Assembly: GCA_905147135.1 (NCBI GenBank)
Contig: LR990067.1
Span: 8,866,001-8,930,000, forward strand
Direction of reading: 5' to 3'
Length of the DNA stretch: 64,000 nucleotides
DNA from: Blastobasis lacticolella
Lineage: Eukaryota > Arthropoda > Insecta > Lepidoptera > Blastobasidae
The notes beneath the pieces are model-generated. The model made no database searches and was not told the origin of the DNA. It was given only the letters and a program-made list of their open reading frames with translations. Both the position numbers and the translations under genes were made by a program. Positions 22,831 to 36,100 of this stretch are shown here, piece by piece. How positions within the stretch are numbered: the first letter of the stretch is position 1; each line of letters begins with the position of its first letter.

Positions 22831-23192
22831 GTTAATGATGAGAAAAGTCGTATCTCCCATACTTTAAAATGTTATTCTGCCGGCTCTCAGCGGTGGCGTC
22901 TTTGAGCACAGCGCTTGAAAGAGGGTTCCAAAGTTATAACTTAAGCTAGGTACCTCTAATTTATTTCCATACAATTCGTATGGAATGCTTATTACCTACC
23001 TAATCGTTTACTTGAAGAGTCCACTAGGCTGTAATACTTTTTCTTTCAACTTCATTATATGTACTATTATGTTGAATACTTTAGACGTGTCGAAATAATA
23101 CAGTTTATAACCATAAAAATAAATCTACCCGTTTCTCTGATCGTTTTCAGTTTTTATGTCACCTCCTATTCTTTACCAAGAGTGCCTACCTA

Positions 23193-23297
23193 TCTGACCC
23201 GGTGGCCAAAACTTGTACTAAGATTCTTCATTTTGAAATGTCACTTTGTTGTCAACAACAGCGACACCGTCACCAGTTCAGACCAGTTTGTGGCACT
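23193..23297 (+). repeat. MITE family J, copy 3
   Basis: GACCCGGTGGCCAAAACTTG, TTTTGAAATGTCACTTTG and CAACAACAGCGACACCGTCA. Confidence 0.55.
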
Positions 23298-23459
23298 TTA
23301 CGACATGATGAAATTTTAATGCAGTAACGAAGTAAGATTCTCTGGCCATTTGGTTTGAAGATTTGTGAACTGTACCTACAATGTCTGTACTAGTCAGAAT
23401 CTGACTACATATGAATATTTCACATATGTCTAACCTCTGAAATGTTCATAACTAAATAA

Positions 23460-23483
23460 GTTTTTTTTTTTTTTTTTTTTTTT
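23460..23483. repeat. Poly-T run
   Basis: About 24 consecutive T, probably the poly(A) tail of a minus-strand retroinsertion extending to about 23690; no identified body. Confidence 0.6.
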
Positions 23484-24065
23484 AAGTTTATTAAATCTTG
23501 TGGAATACATTTCAATTTTAGAGTTAAAAAACACGTAAAAGGTAAAAATAACAATATTTTTTTTGCCTGAGCTAGGATAATATGATACCCTGTGTTTCAG
23601 GCATGAAATTACAGATCTTAAATTAACAAAGAATGGTTTTCTATACATATTAAAATAATACGAAGCAAAATATGACGAAGTACTCATGTATTATATCATA
23701 AATTAACTTAGAAACTAAAAGTAGGTAATATTTTCATTATAAAAGATATTCGCGTCAGCAAAAAGATTCTATACTGGCAAACAATATGTTCGTTTAGATA
23801 AGTCAGAATCTGACTAGGTCAAACATTTGGTCAGACCTCAGAATCTGTCGTTCTGAGAACTGACCTACTTCGCCGAATTCGTGAACTGTGCACGGCGCAC
23901 TGCTCATTGGGCTGGCCTATATTCCGCAGTGGAGTAGTATAGCCTGGTGACGATGATTAGTTATTAAAACAAGGTTCTGTACCAGACGCCTTTATATTTG
24001 TATAGGCAAAGTTTTAAATATGTAGAACGGAATGTTATAAACCGATTCAGCTCGATCAATATTCA

Positions 24066-24333
24066 TCATCACAGCCCGTAACAGTCCACTGCAGGATTTA
24101 GGGCCTCTCCCACGAAAGGGGAGGTTATTGCCATAATCTTCACGCTTGGCAGGCGGGTTGGAGATCGCAGTGTTTAAATATAACAATGGAAAATGCTGCT
24201 GCCCATTTTCCAGACTACGGAGACTCTTGATCTTTGGCCTCGAAAACATTAGTCGCCTTGTACGACCTACTTGTACGACCATGAGTGTAAGGGGTTGGTG
24301 CTATTCTACTCTGCCGGACACCACACGGCCACG
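24066..24333 (+). repeat. Dispersed repeat C, copy 3
   Basis: Full-length match to copy 1, from CATCACAGCCCGTAACAGTC to GGACACCACACGGCC. Confidence 0.7.
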
Positions 24334-24399
24334 ATCAAAATTGGTTTTATCGAAATAGCAAGTACTGGTATTATGGTGTACGTAGTACCAGTACTTGCC

Positions 24400-24665
24400 T
24401 CATTCCGCGATCGGGAGACGCAATTCGGGCCAACGCTTAATCCTTATGTCGTGGATCTTCAAGCCCGCACGAGCCGCTTTGGTTCAACCTTTATAATGCG
24501 TACGGAATGGAACATGTTGCCTGCGAGTGTGGTCCCTGACCTAATCTGGACGCCTTAAAGGCTACAGTTGAATAGGCTGTTCCAAGACAGGCATGCTCCA
24601 TCTTCGGCCGCATCGTCACTTACTAATAAGTGAGATGGCGGTCATATGGCTGTCTTGTATAATAT
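24400..24665 (+). pseudogene. LINE C-terminal fragment E
   Basis: One frame reads RTEWNMLPASVVPDLIWTP; a nearby block matches the RHAPSSAAS segment at 57690. It ends near GGCTGTCTTGTATAATATTT. Frame breaks are present. Confidence 0.7.
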
Positions 24666-24764
24666 TTAAAAAAACCTAAGTAATCGTTAACATGACGTCC
24701 TTCTAAAATCTAAATTGACTGCCTCGCCAAAAGATGCTTAATGATGGATTCCGCACTTTGTTTT

Positions 24765-25400
24765 TAACCGCCGACGAAAAAAGAGTGGTGTTATAAGTCT
24801 GTGTGTCTGCCTATCTAAGTGTGTGTGGAGGTGTGTGTCTGTTCTGGCATTGTAGCACCCGCACGGAAGGACCGATTTCCCCGGTTGTCGGTTTTAATTT
24901 GAAGACCAGTTTAATGGAGTTGGTACATAAGCGTAGCGAGGGGGGTTCAGGGGTTCAAACCCCCCCGAAATCATTTCACACCGCCTGCGCCGCGTGAACA
25001 ATCCAGATGTTTACAGCCAAAATACCAAAATTATCGAGGTCGCTACGCTCGCTAATTCATTGGTTTTCTTTAATAAGTTTGCTCCAGCTCTTTCCAGCTC
25101 CATTTAACCAAAAATTGAAGAATTTCGCACTAATCGCGTCTCGACTTAATTCGGATTTAAAGAGGCAATATGTAGGTATACTAAAAAGTCTGAGCCGAGC
25201 TCGCTGCGCACACGTCATTGGTTTTTGTTACATTTATAATGTTCACCCCGAGGCAATTGAGCCAAAATTGGAAAAATTTCGAGTTCGCTGCGCTTGCTTA
25301 TTGTTCATTTTCAGTTACTTTTATTACGATTACCCCGTTTTTAAAGGGGGTCGGATTGATATTTATATGTATTGATCTTAAACTCCTTCCAAAACCAAAA
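24765..25400 (+). repeat. Decayed retroelement text
   Basis: TTTTAACCGCCGACGAAAAA with GTGGTGTTATAA, a phrase also at 28716-28745 and, reversed, near 56820. It is followed by GGGGGGTTCAGGGGTTCAAA and duplicated CGAGTTCGCTGCGC-type phrases. Open frames here are interrupted and unconvincing. Confidence 0.5.
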
Positions 25401-26213
25401 CCTGGCTACGCCCGTGAGATGATACATAGCTTTATTCCATTCAAATCGGTTTATAAAACAAAATATTTGAGTATAAACTTGGGTTGGGGGTTTATTGGCG
25501 AAAAAAGAGGGGCCTTGTAAGATTGACGTAGGTGAGGGGTCTGTCGGTTAGGATACTAGATTAACCTTGCCGCGACCTAGATATGGACATTAGCAACCTA
25601 CAAAGCCCAGCGGCCCTAGCACAAGTGTGTCCGCAAGAGAGCGTTTGTCTCTTTCTCTCAATACGAAGACGAAAGAGATAGCAACGTATGTCGCGCTTTA
25701 TCTCGCGCGCGAGAGCAACTTGTGGTAGGCCTACAGGTTTGTCCCAATGTGGAACAGTAATTGCTCGTGTGATAAATAAGTATGCGGTTTCCTTGTTGGT
25801 ACGGCACCTTTTTTGTATTCGCGCCATTATCAACGGCTTTTGTCTCTCAATAAACTGAATAGTGGAAGAGTGAGAGTGGGGCGTATTTTCCTTGGGTTTC
25901 AATCAAGAGCACTGTAAGAGTATCGGTATTCAACTCTGAGAAGAGTCATTGGTACATGGCAGCACTGTGGTGGTACTAAAGCCACAGACGAGTTATTGCG
26001 GGGAATGTTCCGAGCATAAAGGTAGTACATGTTTGATTTGGTACACCGTCAATTTTATGACAACGCAGCTCGCGCCATCCGACGATGGGATTTCATCCGC
26101 ATCATCTAGATCAGTCAATTTAAAAAATTTAAAGAGCTTCAGCCCTCCAACGTTCATAGTTTCAGATGACAGCTGAAGATAGGTATCTTCCACATTCTAC
26201 CAATCTTTATCAT
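25401..26213. other. Spacer, no gene supported
   Basis: Includes a SINE-A scrap near 25938-25965 (AGAGTCATTGGTACATGGCA). A 75-codon frame at 25949-26176 has no recognised domain. Confidence 0.35.
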
Positions 26214-26466
26214 AATCATCACAGCCCATAACAGGCCACTGCAGGACTTAGGGCCTCTCCCACGAAAGGGGAGGTTATTGCCATAATCTCCACGCTTGGC
26301 AGGCGGGTTGGAGATCGCAGTGTTATAAATGTAATAATGGAAAAAGCTGATACCATTTTCCAGGGTCCGGAGAATCTATTTTGTCTCGAAAACATTAGTC
26401 GCCTTGTACGACACCCACGAGTGTAAAGGATTGGAGCTATTCTACTCTGCCGGACACCACACGGCC
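26214..26466 (+). repeat. Dispersed repeat C, copy 4
   Basis: ATCACAGCCCATAACAGGCC to CCGGACACCACACGGCC. Confidence 0.7.
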
Positions 26467-26604
26467 TATATTACCTAATTCAAGCAAATATTGACTTTTC
26501 ATACAAAAGAGTTCAACGCAAGCTATGAGCCCGTTGATGTCTTTTATATGAATGCAGTAGTGTGTAAAAGAGCGGCAGTAGCCAAATAGTTATCATCTAG
26601 GTGC

Positions 26605-26690
26605 ATGGAGCGTCGATGACGTCTCGTATCCCGAGGCACCAGGTTCGAACCCCAGTGCCGCCGAACCGAGTTCAAAAACAAAAGATGGAT
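26605..26690 (+). repeat. tRNA-like SINE scrap
   Basis: GGCACCAGGTTCGAACCCCA resembles box B, but no matching box A or acceptor stem was found. Confidence 0.4.
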
Positions 26691-26756
26691 GAGGTTCTAT
26701 GATCGACCGTGTGTGTATTATCATTACTTTTTGTGTATGTTCATCGATTTGTTTTT

Positions 26757-27163
26757 CAATGAGCAGTTTTCCAATAGGTATCTAAAGCATTCTTAACCAC
26801 TCCCTAGATGGCGCCTCGACAATTTTGGTAATTTGGTAAATTTTGGTGTGATAATCGCTTGAAATAGGTTCATAGCAAAGAGGATATAAATACTGGATAC
26901 GTGGTTTTGGATAATATAGTATTTATCAATAGTTTTCAACCATTTTAGAGGTTGTAATAAATTATTACTTACAAACAGAACAAACATCAACTTGACTGAG
27001 TTAATAATGGAGACCAATAATGGACGCAATACAAATATAAAAGCTTTGTATTAAAATACATTTCGTTGAACCTTTTGGTAAAAAAATACCACAATTGTAG
27101 GAGCGCCATCTATTGATGCTTTTTGAAACCAATTGACAATACCTACTGGAAAACTCGTCATTG
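26757..27163 (+). mobile_element. MITE family H, copy 2
   Basis: TIRs CAATGAGCAGTTTTCCAATA and ACTGGAAAACTCGTCATTGT; the right TIR has a small GC/CG change. Interior matches 10612-11021 closely. Confidence 0.8.
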
Positions 27164-27965
27164 TAAACGGATTTTAAAATTTCTTTTTTTGTATGAAAGG
27201 GTACCTATTTACTCCTGAGGTGGTCCCATTTTCATCAGATCAGGATGTTATCATGGAAACGGAAGGTTGGGTTGCCTGCCAGCTGTGTGGACATTAGTCT
27301 CATACAGCCTGTGCTGGTGTTGTCAATGTAATTATAGAAGAAATAAATCTCTAAATACTTACTGCGTTTGGTACCCCATATTGCCCCAACCCTGGGGCTG
27401 GATGGGATGTTCATAAGTGTTGCATAAAATTAAAATTAAAAAATTTATTTTATTAATTACAAACACCAAATTATGTACCAAATGATAATTTATTTAGTAA
27501 CCAAAGTGTTATGATTACTTTTTATTAATTATTATACTTTCTTTACACCGTTATTGTTCATTTTCCTTAAGATCCCCGTTACTAAATTGTTTTTCATGCA
27601 AAACGATAAATATTTTCATTTTAATTTTTTTTGCATTTTATGCCTCCCGCCTACCCTAACTCAATGGCTGACACGTGCGCTCCTCCTTAGGTTAAAGAGG
27701 TCATGTAAGATGGCCGCTATCTAGCGCACCGTCTGACCCAAATACACTTATACCGTGTGCCTCCCTTGAAAATAAAACGGATTAAAGTACCTATACAACC
27801 CAAGTTATCTAACTACAATCACAGTAAGTAGGTACTTATTTCTATTCTACTTAGGGCCGATTGTTCAATCCTCAGATAAAACATAGTAAACTAAAATTGC
27901 TACCGGTAGTGTCTCGGTAGAAACAGGGTACTGCTTTACACTATGCAGATATGAAATTAGCTTCA
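27164..27965. other. Spacer, no gene
   Basis: AT-rich, with the CTCCTCCTTAGGTTAAAGAG repeat scrap at about 27680-27770 related to 6230-6330. Confidence 0.35.
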
Positions 27966-28226
27966 TCATCATCATCACAGCCCGCAACAGTCCACTGCAG
28001 GACTCAGGGCCTCTCCCACGAAAGGGGGTTTATTGCCATAATCTCCACGCTTGGCAGGCGGGTTGGAGATCGCAGTGTTTAAATATAACAATGGAAAATG
28101 CTGCTGATCATTTTCCAGACTACGGAGACTCTTGATCTTTTGCCTCGTAAACATTAGTCGCCTTGTACGACACCCATGAGTGAAGGGGTTGGTGCTATTC
28201 TACTCTGCCGGACACCACACGGCCAT
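27966..28226 (+). repeat. Dispersed repeat C, copy 5
   Basis: CATCACAGCCCGCAACAGTC to GGACACCACACGGCC, directly abutting a LINE F fragment. Confidence 0.7.
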
Positions 28227-28227
28227 C

Positions 28228-28425
28228 ATAGCTTCATCATATCATACAAAAGACGCCCACTGCTGGGCATAGGCCTCCCCCAGAGGTCTCTACGGCGGCC
28301 GGCCCCGTGCCTTCCGCATACAGCTGGTACCTGCGATATTTACCAGGTCGTCGGTCCACCTTGTGGAAGGCCTGCCCACGCTGCGTCTTCCGGTACGTGG
28401 TCGCCACTCGAGATCCCATCGGCCA
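28228..28425 (-). pseudogene. Non-LTR reverse-transcriptase C-terminal fragment F
   Basis: CGCCCACTGCTGGGCATAGG and GCCTCCCCCAGAGGTCTCTA in plus orientation; the minus strand codes a broken copy of the same C-terminal segment as 10160-10545. Confidence 0.65.
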
Positions 28426-28704
28426 TTAAATTAGCTTAACTAATACCTACTTTTTAGACCCGTTCTAGGTTATCAACTACCCAATAATCTAAAAGTTTTT
28501 ATTAAAAATAAATCCATCTGAAATACATGAAAATAGGGTTGGGAAACTGGTAAATTAAAATCTATCGATAATTTATTCTATATCATTTTTGATTTTTTAT
28601 ACCACTGATTATGCAATTATATACAATACCTACACTTTTTTTACCAACCTACACTTTTCAATTAAGAATTTCAAATTCGTATATAAATTTCATGACGATA
28701 AGTC

Positions 28705-28965
28705 CACATATTTTTAACCACCGACGAACAAAAGGGGTGTTATATATAAGGTTGACGTATACACGTATACATCGCAGATACACATCCGTGGTTCTGTCCC
28801 TCTGTGGCTCTGTCTGTCTGTGCTAGCGTAGCTCCTGAACAGATTTTGAGACAGTTTTTTTATTCGAAAGCCCATTTAACCGAGATGGTTCTTAGCTTTG
28901 TTCCATTAACATCGGTCAGTAGTTAAGGATCTATTTGAGTTTTGAGTATATTATGTACCTATGCA
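28705..28965 (+). repeat. Decayed retroelement text
   Basis: TTTAACCACCGACGAACAAA, GGGGTGTTATATATAAGG, and CTTAGCTTTGTTCCATTAA match the phrases at 24765-24930. Confidence 0.5.
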
Positions 28966-28967
28966 TG

Positions 28968-29122
28968 GAGTTCTTCAAGAAAGGGGTAAAAAGGTTTTTA
29001 CGTGGTCGGCAACGCGTGGGTGATGCCCATGTATGCCCTGGTATTGCAAACGTCCATAGGCTGCTGTGGCAGCTTACCATCAGGCAGGACGTAAGCTTGT
29101 TTGCCATCTTAGTGGTATAAAA
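28968..29122 (+). repeat. Dispersed repeat D, copy 2
   Basis: GGAGTTCTTCAAGAAAGGGG to TTTGCCATCTTAGTGGTATA. Confidence 0.65.
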
Positions 29123-29523
29123 AAAAACTAGGTCAAGGTTTTTCTGACGCTTTTTTGGCTGGGTTTTTACAATTAAACGTTAGAATCAACTACACCATCT
29201 GTAAAAAAAATAACCTAACTTTTGAAATTACGGGGCAACGTAGTTTCGTAGCGATACTTCGTTACCGTCTGCCTTCTGCATCTACTACTCCATCGAATCA
29301 CCTTGTCGGAGGCCTATACCATCTTCTGGTACGTGGCGGCACTAGAGAACTTTGGTGCCTCATCGGCCTTTATTGCCACTTAAGACTATTCGTCCCACGG
29401 GCGTAGCCAGGTTTTGGTTTTCGGGGGGGGGGTTCAAGATTATATAGGTATAGTGTAAAGAATTTTGATTCGTAATAAAAAGTAACCAAAATCAATGAAG
29501 CTTGGAAAGACTTACGTGACTTT

Positions 29524-30420
29524 ACACCCGGTTTCTGAAACGCTTGTCAACGCAAAAAATTACGTAATTAACTTGTTAATCTCTGATTAAATGCAGTTTG
29601 GGTTTCTGGTAAGGCCCATTGACAGTTTGTTAACAAATTTATCAACGGATTGTCAAATCTCCAATTAACGGGCGATTAAGGTAATTTTTGGTTTCCTTTT
29701 TCTCATGTTAACTGTATGTTATCGTCTTGTTATTTTAATTAGCGAAAATCGACCAATTAACAGATTGTCAAAGATATTATATCTAATTTTCTTGGTCTAG
29801 GTCTTGGTCCTGGCCCTGGTCCAGTACCTAGTTTTGGTCTGAGACAAAGTCCAGGTCCAGAGTCCAGGTTCTGGTCCAGGACCATGACCAAAACTGGAAC
29901 AGGTATCTGAACCAATGCCAGGACCAGGACGTACACCTGAACCTGGATATGAGATTGGCCATGAACCAGAACCAAGCCCTGGACCTGGTCTTGGTCTTGG
30001 GCCCGAACAAGGACCTTGATCACTATTTGAGCTTGAACCAGAACTAGGACCTAGACCAGTGTCAGCATACAGACCATAAACATTAGTTGGACCAGGACCT
30101 AGTCCAGGGCCAGGCCCTGGAGCTGAACCAGTACCTGGACCTGAATCAGGACCTGGTCGGCGGCCATTGCCTGGACCTGAACCTCGAACTGGTCCATGTC
30201 GACGACCTGAACCTGAACCAGGATCTGGTCCGGGTCCAGGACCTGAACCACGAACTGGTCCGGGTCCAGGATTCGAACCAGGATCTGAACTTGATCCTAG
30301 ATCTAGACCTGGACATGGACTAGGACTACTTTGTCTGAACTTAGTGTTGGATCAGAACTAGAACCTCACCTAGTCTTGGTCTTCCAGGATTTAACTAATT
30401 GGATTATTGGGAGAAACTCA
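29524..30420 (+). mobile_element. TIR element G, copy 1 (right end missing), with GA/CC minisatellite
   Basis: The left end ACACCCGGTTTCTGAAACGC is shared with 59053-60344. Inside, 29780-30365 is a degenerate array of GGACCTGAACCA-like 6- and 12-bp units that reads as Pro-Gly- or Asp-Leu-rich open frames on both strands. No right TIR was found. Confidence 0.7.
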
Positions 30421-30660
30421 CAGAATCGATAGTCGTTGGGGCGGATGTTGTTGAGTGGCGAACTGGATGGCCTCCCAAAAGAAGGACGGACGACCTCCAC
30501 AGAATATCTATTCGGCACAGTCATTGACATCGTGATCGCTTGCTGCTGCTTGCTATTCTACCAGCATTTGATGTTGCTACAATTTTGTGGTCAATATTTA
30601 ATTTGACCGAAGAGATAGTTCGATGACTACAGCTCTGTTGTGTATAGATTTGAAAGTAAA
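30421..30660 (+). repeat. LINE-like scrap after element G
   Basis: GGCCTCCCAAAAGAAGGACG with GACGACCTCCAC matches the scrap inside the second G element at 59790-59820 and resembles a reverse-transcriptase C-terminus. Confidence 0.4.
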
Positions 30661-30689
30661 TACTAAGACAGATTTGAATTATGTTTCAC

Positions 30690-30870
30690 TACATATATAT
30701 ATTTTTTTATCTTAATTTCTAAATTTCTATCGTAATTTTTCAAATTTTGCCTCAAAAGACCCGGGGTGAACATGATACCTAAATGTAAAATAAAGTATAC
30801 ATATTGGCTAAAATTGGGGGGTTGAGCCCCCTGAACACCCCCCCCCCCCCCCCTCACTACGCCTGTGATT
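30690..30870 (-). repeat. Decayed repeat with C-run
   Basis: The minus strand reads GGGGGTTCAGGGGGCTCAAC, like 24940-24965. A run of about 18 C is at 30838-30853. Confidence 0.45.
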
Positions 30871-32880
30871 TGTCCTACGTATGTATAATCGTCCAACAAG
30901 CGTCGAGGCGCCTTCAACTGTCGTTTTAGTCTTGTCCGTATTAAGTACTTTTAAAACCTTATAGTGAGAGCTAAGTAAGTCTTCCGGGCATATCGTAGCA
31001 AATCTAAGGTGAGTGTGGGCTCGCCGTTAATATTGATGCTAAGTGTCCAGACGCCTGACGAAATCCTCCAACGCAACGGTTAACCACTTCGATGGTATCA
31101 CCCAAGGTGGGAAAAAAGATTATTAGGTCTTTTTTCCATTCGAGATCTTTTATTTACAGTAAAAAACTCCACTAAAATTGACCGTTGTCGCTCAAGTTCG
31201 AAAATGAACCGTTGCGGGCTAGTTGCGAGCCTGGAAGAAAAATCTTCAAATAACTTACACCTAACACCCAGCATAATAGAATATTGTGACGTACACGAGA
31301 CTATTCAACCACTTTCCGGGTCCCTACCAGAAGACCTTGGTCATCCTCGCATCGGCAACGGTATTAGGAGGCACACCTAACAAGTGGCGACCTCGTTGCA
31401 GTCATAATTAGGTACAAATATTGCGTTGCTGAAGTTCGATTATCCTCATAGTACAAAACGGTGACCCATCCCGTTACCGGCATCGACATGCGTTGCTTAA
31501 ATTTTGTTATTGATAGGTACCTATTGTTATTGTATTGGGACCCCGACCTATAGAACCATTGTGGATAATTTAAAACCTATTGTAACTAACCTATCTGAAA
31601 TCTAACTCAGAACGTCCGGCACGCAAAGCAGTCACTGTACTAATCATTTATCTCTGAAGTCCAAATTCAATCTGCGTTGAATAATGTGGCTAAGAAAGAT
31701 ACCTTTTTTTTATGTTAGCCGGTAGACAAACAGGCTAGCGGGCCACCTGATGGATAGTGGTCACCGCCGCCTGTGAACATCAGCAACACCAGGAGAGCGA
31801 CCTCTAATATACCTCTTGAACGATCCCATGTCATAATCCAAAGGAAACACCGTGGCTGGGAGCTCATTCTTTACCTAGGTACAAGTAAAATTCGTTGTTT
31901 GTCAGGTAATAAAAATCTGCTTTGTTGCCTGATAAGTAATTACAAAAACATAAAATGTAAGACCTAATTACGTCGCAAGCGTGTTTACATTAGTTAAGTC
32001 ACAAGTATTTTAGTCAGTCATTTATACTGTATTGGCCACATAATACAACTTATCTACTGTATGTAGGTAAAAGAAAAAGGAAGCATCCACTTTACAAACA
32101 TTGTCTCAGAAATCAAGAAACCAGGACCTATCTAAATGCATCTGGACGCTTAAAATTTTGTCTTTTTGCGTGTGTAGGACTTCCATAATTTTACAGTGCT
32201 CCCTTTTCTCAAAATTTCGAACGAAAATGGACAAGAAGCTAATGATCTATTGTTCTTTAAGAGTGACAAAGAGGATGTCGCCTTTGTCACAAATGGAAAT
32301 GTACTAATCGTATGTAGGACATGAAATGACGCGAACATCGAAAACAAAGTCATAGTAATCTACACGATTCTGCGAATGATAATACTATTAAATAATAAGA
32401 AAATAGAGCAATAAATCTTATCGACATCGATAAGCTCGAAAGTGTCCCCTTCACGGTTATCAAATCGGACGCAAGACGTTCTGGGAAATAAATAAAAATC
32501 CAAAAATATGTCCTTGCGGTACACAGATTAGGCCCAAATGTATGCTGAGTGTGAATAATAATTTATGTATAACCAATCCATCCGCCATTCCTCTGAATAG
32601 TGACTCACTGCTTTTAGCGTCTACAACCTAAACATGCCATTGTTAACTCTAACTCTTAAGGCGTAAAGTTTATTGTAAAAATAACTCGACTCATAAAAAA
32701 CATCATTGTCGTAACCTTTCCGCTTGGAGACGCATTAAGAATCTATTCTCGTCTCTGTCTATCACGCGCGACTAATTCGTAAGAAAGACAGAGGGGTAAA
32801 CACGATTGTGGTTAGCGCAAAAATTGAGCGAGCGGGTATTGGGGTCATGGAGCGAGTTTGAATTTTGAAACACGTTCTGT
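30871..32880. other. Intergenic spacer, no gene
   Basis: A piece of dispersed repeat M at about 31705-31800 (AGTGGTCACCGCCGCCTGTG). Otherwise no gene, RNA or clear repeat. Confidence 0.4.
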
Positions 32881-33100
32881 CCAATAGAATGCATTCCCAT
32901 TCACTGCACTATCATTGGCTAGGGCTGCCCCTGTACCGAACACTGCCGAGGGCACAGAAATCGATACGAATCTCCTTCGGTTCCGACGGAGAGGCAGCGA
33001 TACTGTCGCTGTAACAGCCGCCGACCGCGTTTCGTGGTACAGGCACGTCGTGCTGTCGTTTGAACTTTTATGTTATTCGTGCAGCCATTTCGTCGCAAAG
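32881..33100 (+). promoter_or_regulatory. Probable promoter and 5' UTR of the polyhomeotic-like gene
   Basis: A local GC- and CpG-richer island in AT-rich DNA, directly before a start codon that splices in frame to the downstream exons. ATCATTGGCT at about 32910 is CCAAT-like. No TATA box is evident. Confidence 0.4.
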
Positions 33101-33109
33101 ATGTCTTCG
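33101..33109 (+). CDS. Candidate 9-bp first coding exon (Met-Ser-Ser)
   Basis: ATGTCTTCG directly followed by the donor GTGCGT. It joins in phase 0 to exon 2 at 39528, which itself starts with ATG, so translation could also begin there. The CpG-rich context and good donor support it. Confidence 0.55.
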
Positions 33110-36100
33110 GTGCGTGCGTATTCAGGGTCTTTATAATCAGTTTTTGCTATTATTTTGACGCTGTAGACATCAGCTGTTGTACGCGAGAGCGGTAAGTCGT
33201 AATTTTCAACATAGCTCTGGTTTGTGAAGTGCAGTGACGGTTCTGGTTGTGTTATAAGTGAATGTTGGTTTTCATACGTGTTATCTACGAGCTGTACAAC
33301 AAGTGTAGCGTCACCAGCGCTGTGTTTTGATTTTGTATGGTGACGGTACTTGTATTGATTGGCGTATTGGTACGGGATATCTATTGTCCGGCTGTTACTG
33401 TTACTGGGTATGTTTATTATTGTGTGTTTTATTTCTTCTTTTATAAGTGTAGTCTCATTTACGACTTTCGATTTTCTCTAGTTCGTTCTTTTTAGTACAC
33501 ATACGTAAATGTTGTTGACTGAGTGCACTCACCTAATTAACATAATAGGTCATAACTACAACTTACTAGCCTATCTGTAAGCAATTTACATACTACCAAT
33601 GAACAACCACATAACATAAATATGTGACGTCACGAAAACTCTACAATCTTACTCTATAGAAATAGAGACGAAATTAAATGTAGTTGTTTCATACCACGCC
33701 ATAGGCTTCTTGATTGTGTTATCTACTTTCTCTTTTTGCCACAATGGCCGACATGTATACGTTTGTCTCGCTCGCACACCCAACTTATTTATAGAGAACT
33801 CGGCGGGATCCCTTCGCCCCTGGAGCGCTCTATATTTGCATTAGTGCTGTGGTGTGTTATCGATAGTTGATGTCGATTGTCGATAGTATTCGTTCGTATT
33901 TATTGTTCTATAAGTGTTAAATACAGTACGGAAAACGAAAGGAGGTGAAATTGTAAAAAGCCATGCGAATCATCTGTCTGAAATGTGAACATGTCGAAAT
34001 TGACATGTTTACTTGTCAAATAACTTTTTACTGCCATACTAACAATTTATGTATATTGTGTGAATTGTAAATATTGGAATTGTAATATTGTAACATAAAT
34101 ATGACTTGAGAAACATGACAGTTTGGTATGAAGTAACAGGAGTACCTACAGTCGTGCTTATTTCTTAAAATCTTTATGTCCTTTACTTTACGTACTATTC
34201 CATTTAGTTTCACTTTAGCTTTATTAAATATTTAAGGGTCCTTGTGGTTATAAGTCAATGAGTGGTCGTTTCCATTGAATCTCTTTTGGTGGAGTTAGTA
34301 CGGGTATTTTATACAAAACACGAATAAATAATTTAGTGCTTCAATTAGAATATTAATTTTTTTGCAGTGTAAGATAGACTAAATTTATACAATAAAATGG
34401 AGCCATCTTAATCTTAGTTAGATGTTAGGTATGATTGCTATAACGATAAGCTCACAGAGCGAAATTCAAAACAAGCGAGGGCGCCACTTTCCTTCGAACA
34501 ATAACAGCTAAGGAATAATTCGAATGTGATAAATAGTTTTAAAAATTAAATAGCAATCTGGCAAATTAGTTTCCTTTAGATTCCTGCTGATTCATACGAA
34601 TCATATTAATGAAGGTTGTATAAAAATTCTACAGTCAAGGATTTTCTTCCCAAATACAATGAAAATAGATACTCGTTATAATCATTATCATCAGCATAAT
34701 TAATAGTCAACTCTTAAACCTGTAGCCTTTCGGAAATAGTCACTCTTCCTAGCTGGAGAGCGCACAACACTACGTTTGCCGAGATGCGGTCAGCCAGCGT
34801 TTATTCGGCAGATTATATTACGGCCATCCACTGCAGCTTGCTAGTTCTATGCAAAATGTCTGTAAAATTTCTAACGACTTCCCAATTTCGTGTCCGGCAT
34901 GGGTATGGTCAGTATTTCGATATTTCACCTCGGCGTGTCGCTCCCAACTCATAGGGCGGAAGTTAGGTACGAAACAAAGTTTCCGTCTCTGGGCTGGAGC
35001 CGAGGCACCTCAGCATCAGCATCTTCCATTTGAATGTGTTTAATGTCAGGTGGCTCGAATTAACGACGACAAGAGTGTTTCTTGCCGGTTTGATAATTGA
35101 CTTTGTGGTAGGAGATTGCCTCATTGTGCTTATTTTACTGTCTATATTATGATGAGTGCTCTGAGGAATAACAGAAAAACTTTAAGTATTTGTTTAATTC
35201 TACGATTTTAGTACACATTTATGAATTATCAGAAGGTGGTCATAAAGGCCCGCTATTTCTTACACTAACGTGTGGAAGTGAAAGTTGATTATTCCAGAAA
35301 AAGCATGAAAGTAGAATACATGCAGTAGAAATGAGAGCGTTAAGAATTATGGAAGAAGTATGAATTAAAGATAAATTATGGAATAAATAGTCAAAGCGAA
35401 TATGCTGGAATGAAAGAAGATATAGTCACTAGGATAGGGAAATAAATGCTTAGTTGGTTTGGACATGGAAAGAGGATTAATGAAAGGAAATTAACGAAAA
35501 ATATGTAAAAGACAGGAGTGAATGGAATGGTTAGAAGGGGAGACTGACATGTATGTATCAGGATCAAATCAATGATATCTTGAAAAAAGTCAGTTCAAGA
35601 ATACTCTAAACCGACGTTCATGTGTAAAAAGGTTAATGAATGTAGAAGAAGTTAGAGTACTTTGTCAGGACCGTAGCAAGTAGAACAATGTGGTTTATAT
35701 TACCTAAAATCAACCTCTATAAAACGGCAACAACCTATAATTACGGTCTTCAATTATTAACTTGAACTGCAAGTAATACTGTGCTGAACTAGTAAAACAA
35801 TTTATTAATAAATAGGCCCGGCGCGTTCGCGTGACGTTCTACCTCCACCCTGTCCTACCCTACCCCTGCCCTACCCCAGCCCTGCCATATCCCAACCGTA
35901 CACCTACGCTATACCTACCCTACACCTGCCCAACCCCTACCCTACCCCCACCTTACACCTACACTTAACTACCTTTTTTTTCTATATTTCGATATTTCTA
36001 TTTTTTCGATACCTTGGTTTATATTATTGCAATTTTCCTAGGCATCTCTCATTTTTTAAAGATTAAATATAGCCTTTGCTATGTTACTCGCTGATGACGT

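Noticed and set aside
25007..25520. Two overlapping open frames of 122 and 100 codons
   Set aside because: They lie in decayed repeat text with duplicated phrases and have no recognisable domain.
29757..30361. Collagen-like Pro-Gly open frames on both strands
   Set aside because: They come from a GGACCTGAACCA-type array inside a TIR element, not from a gene.
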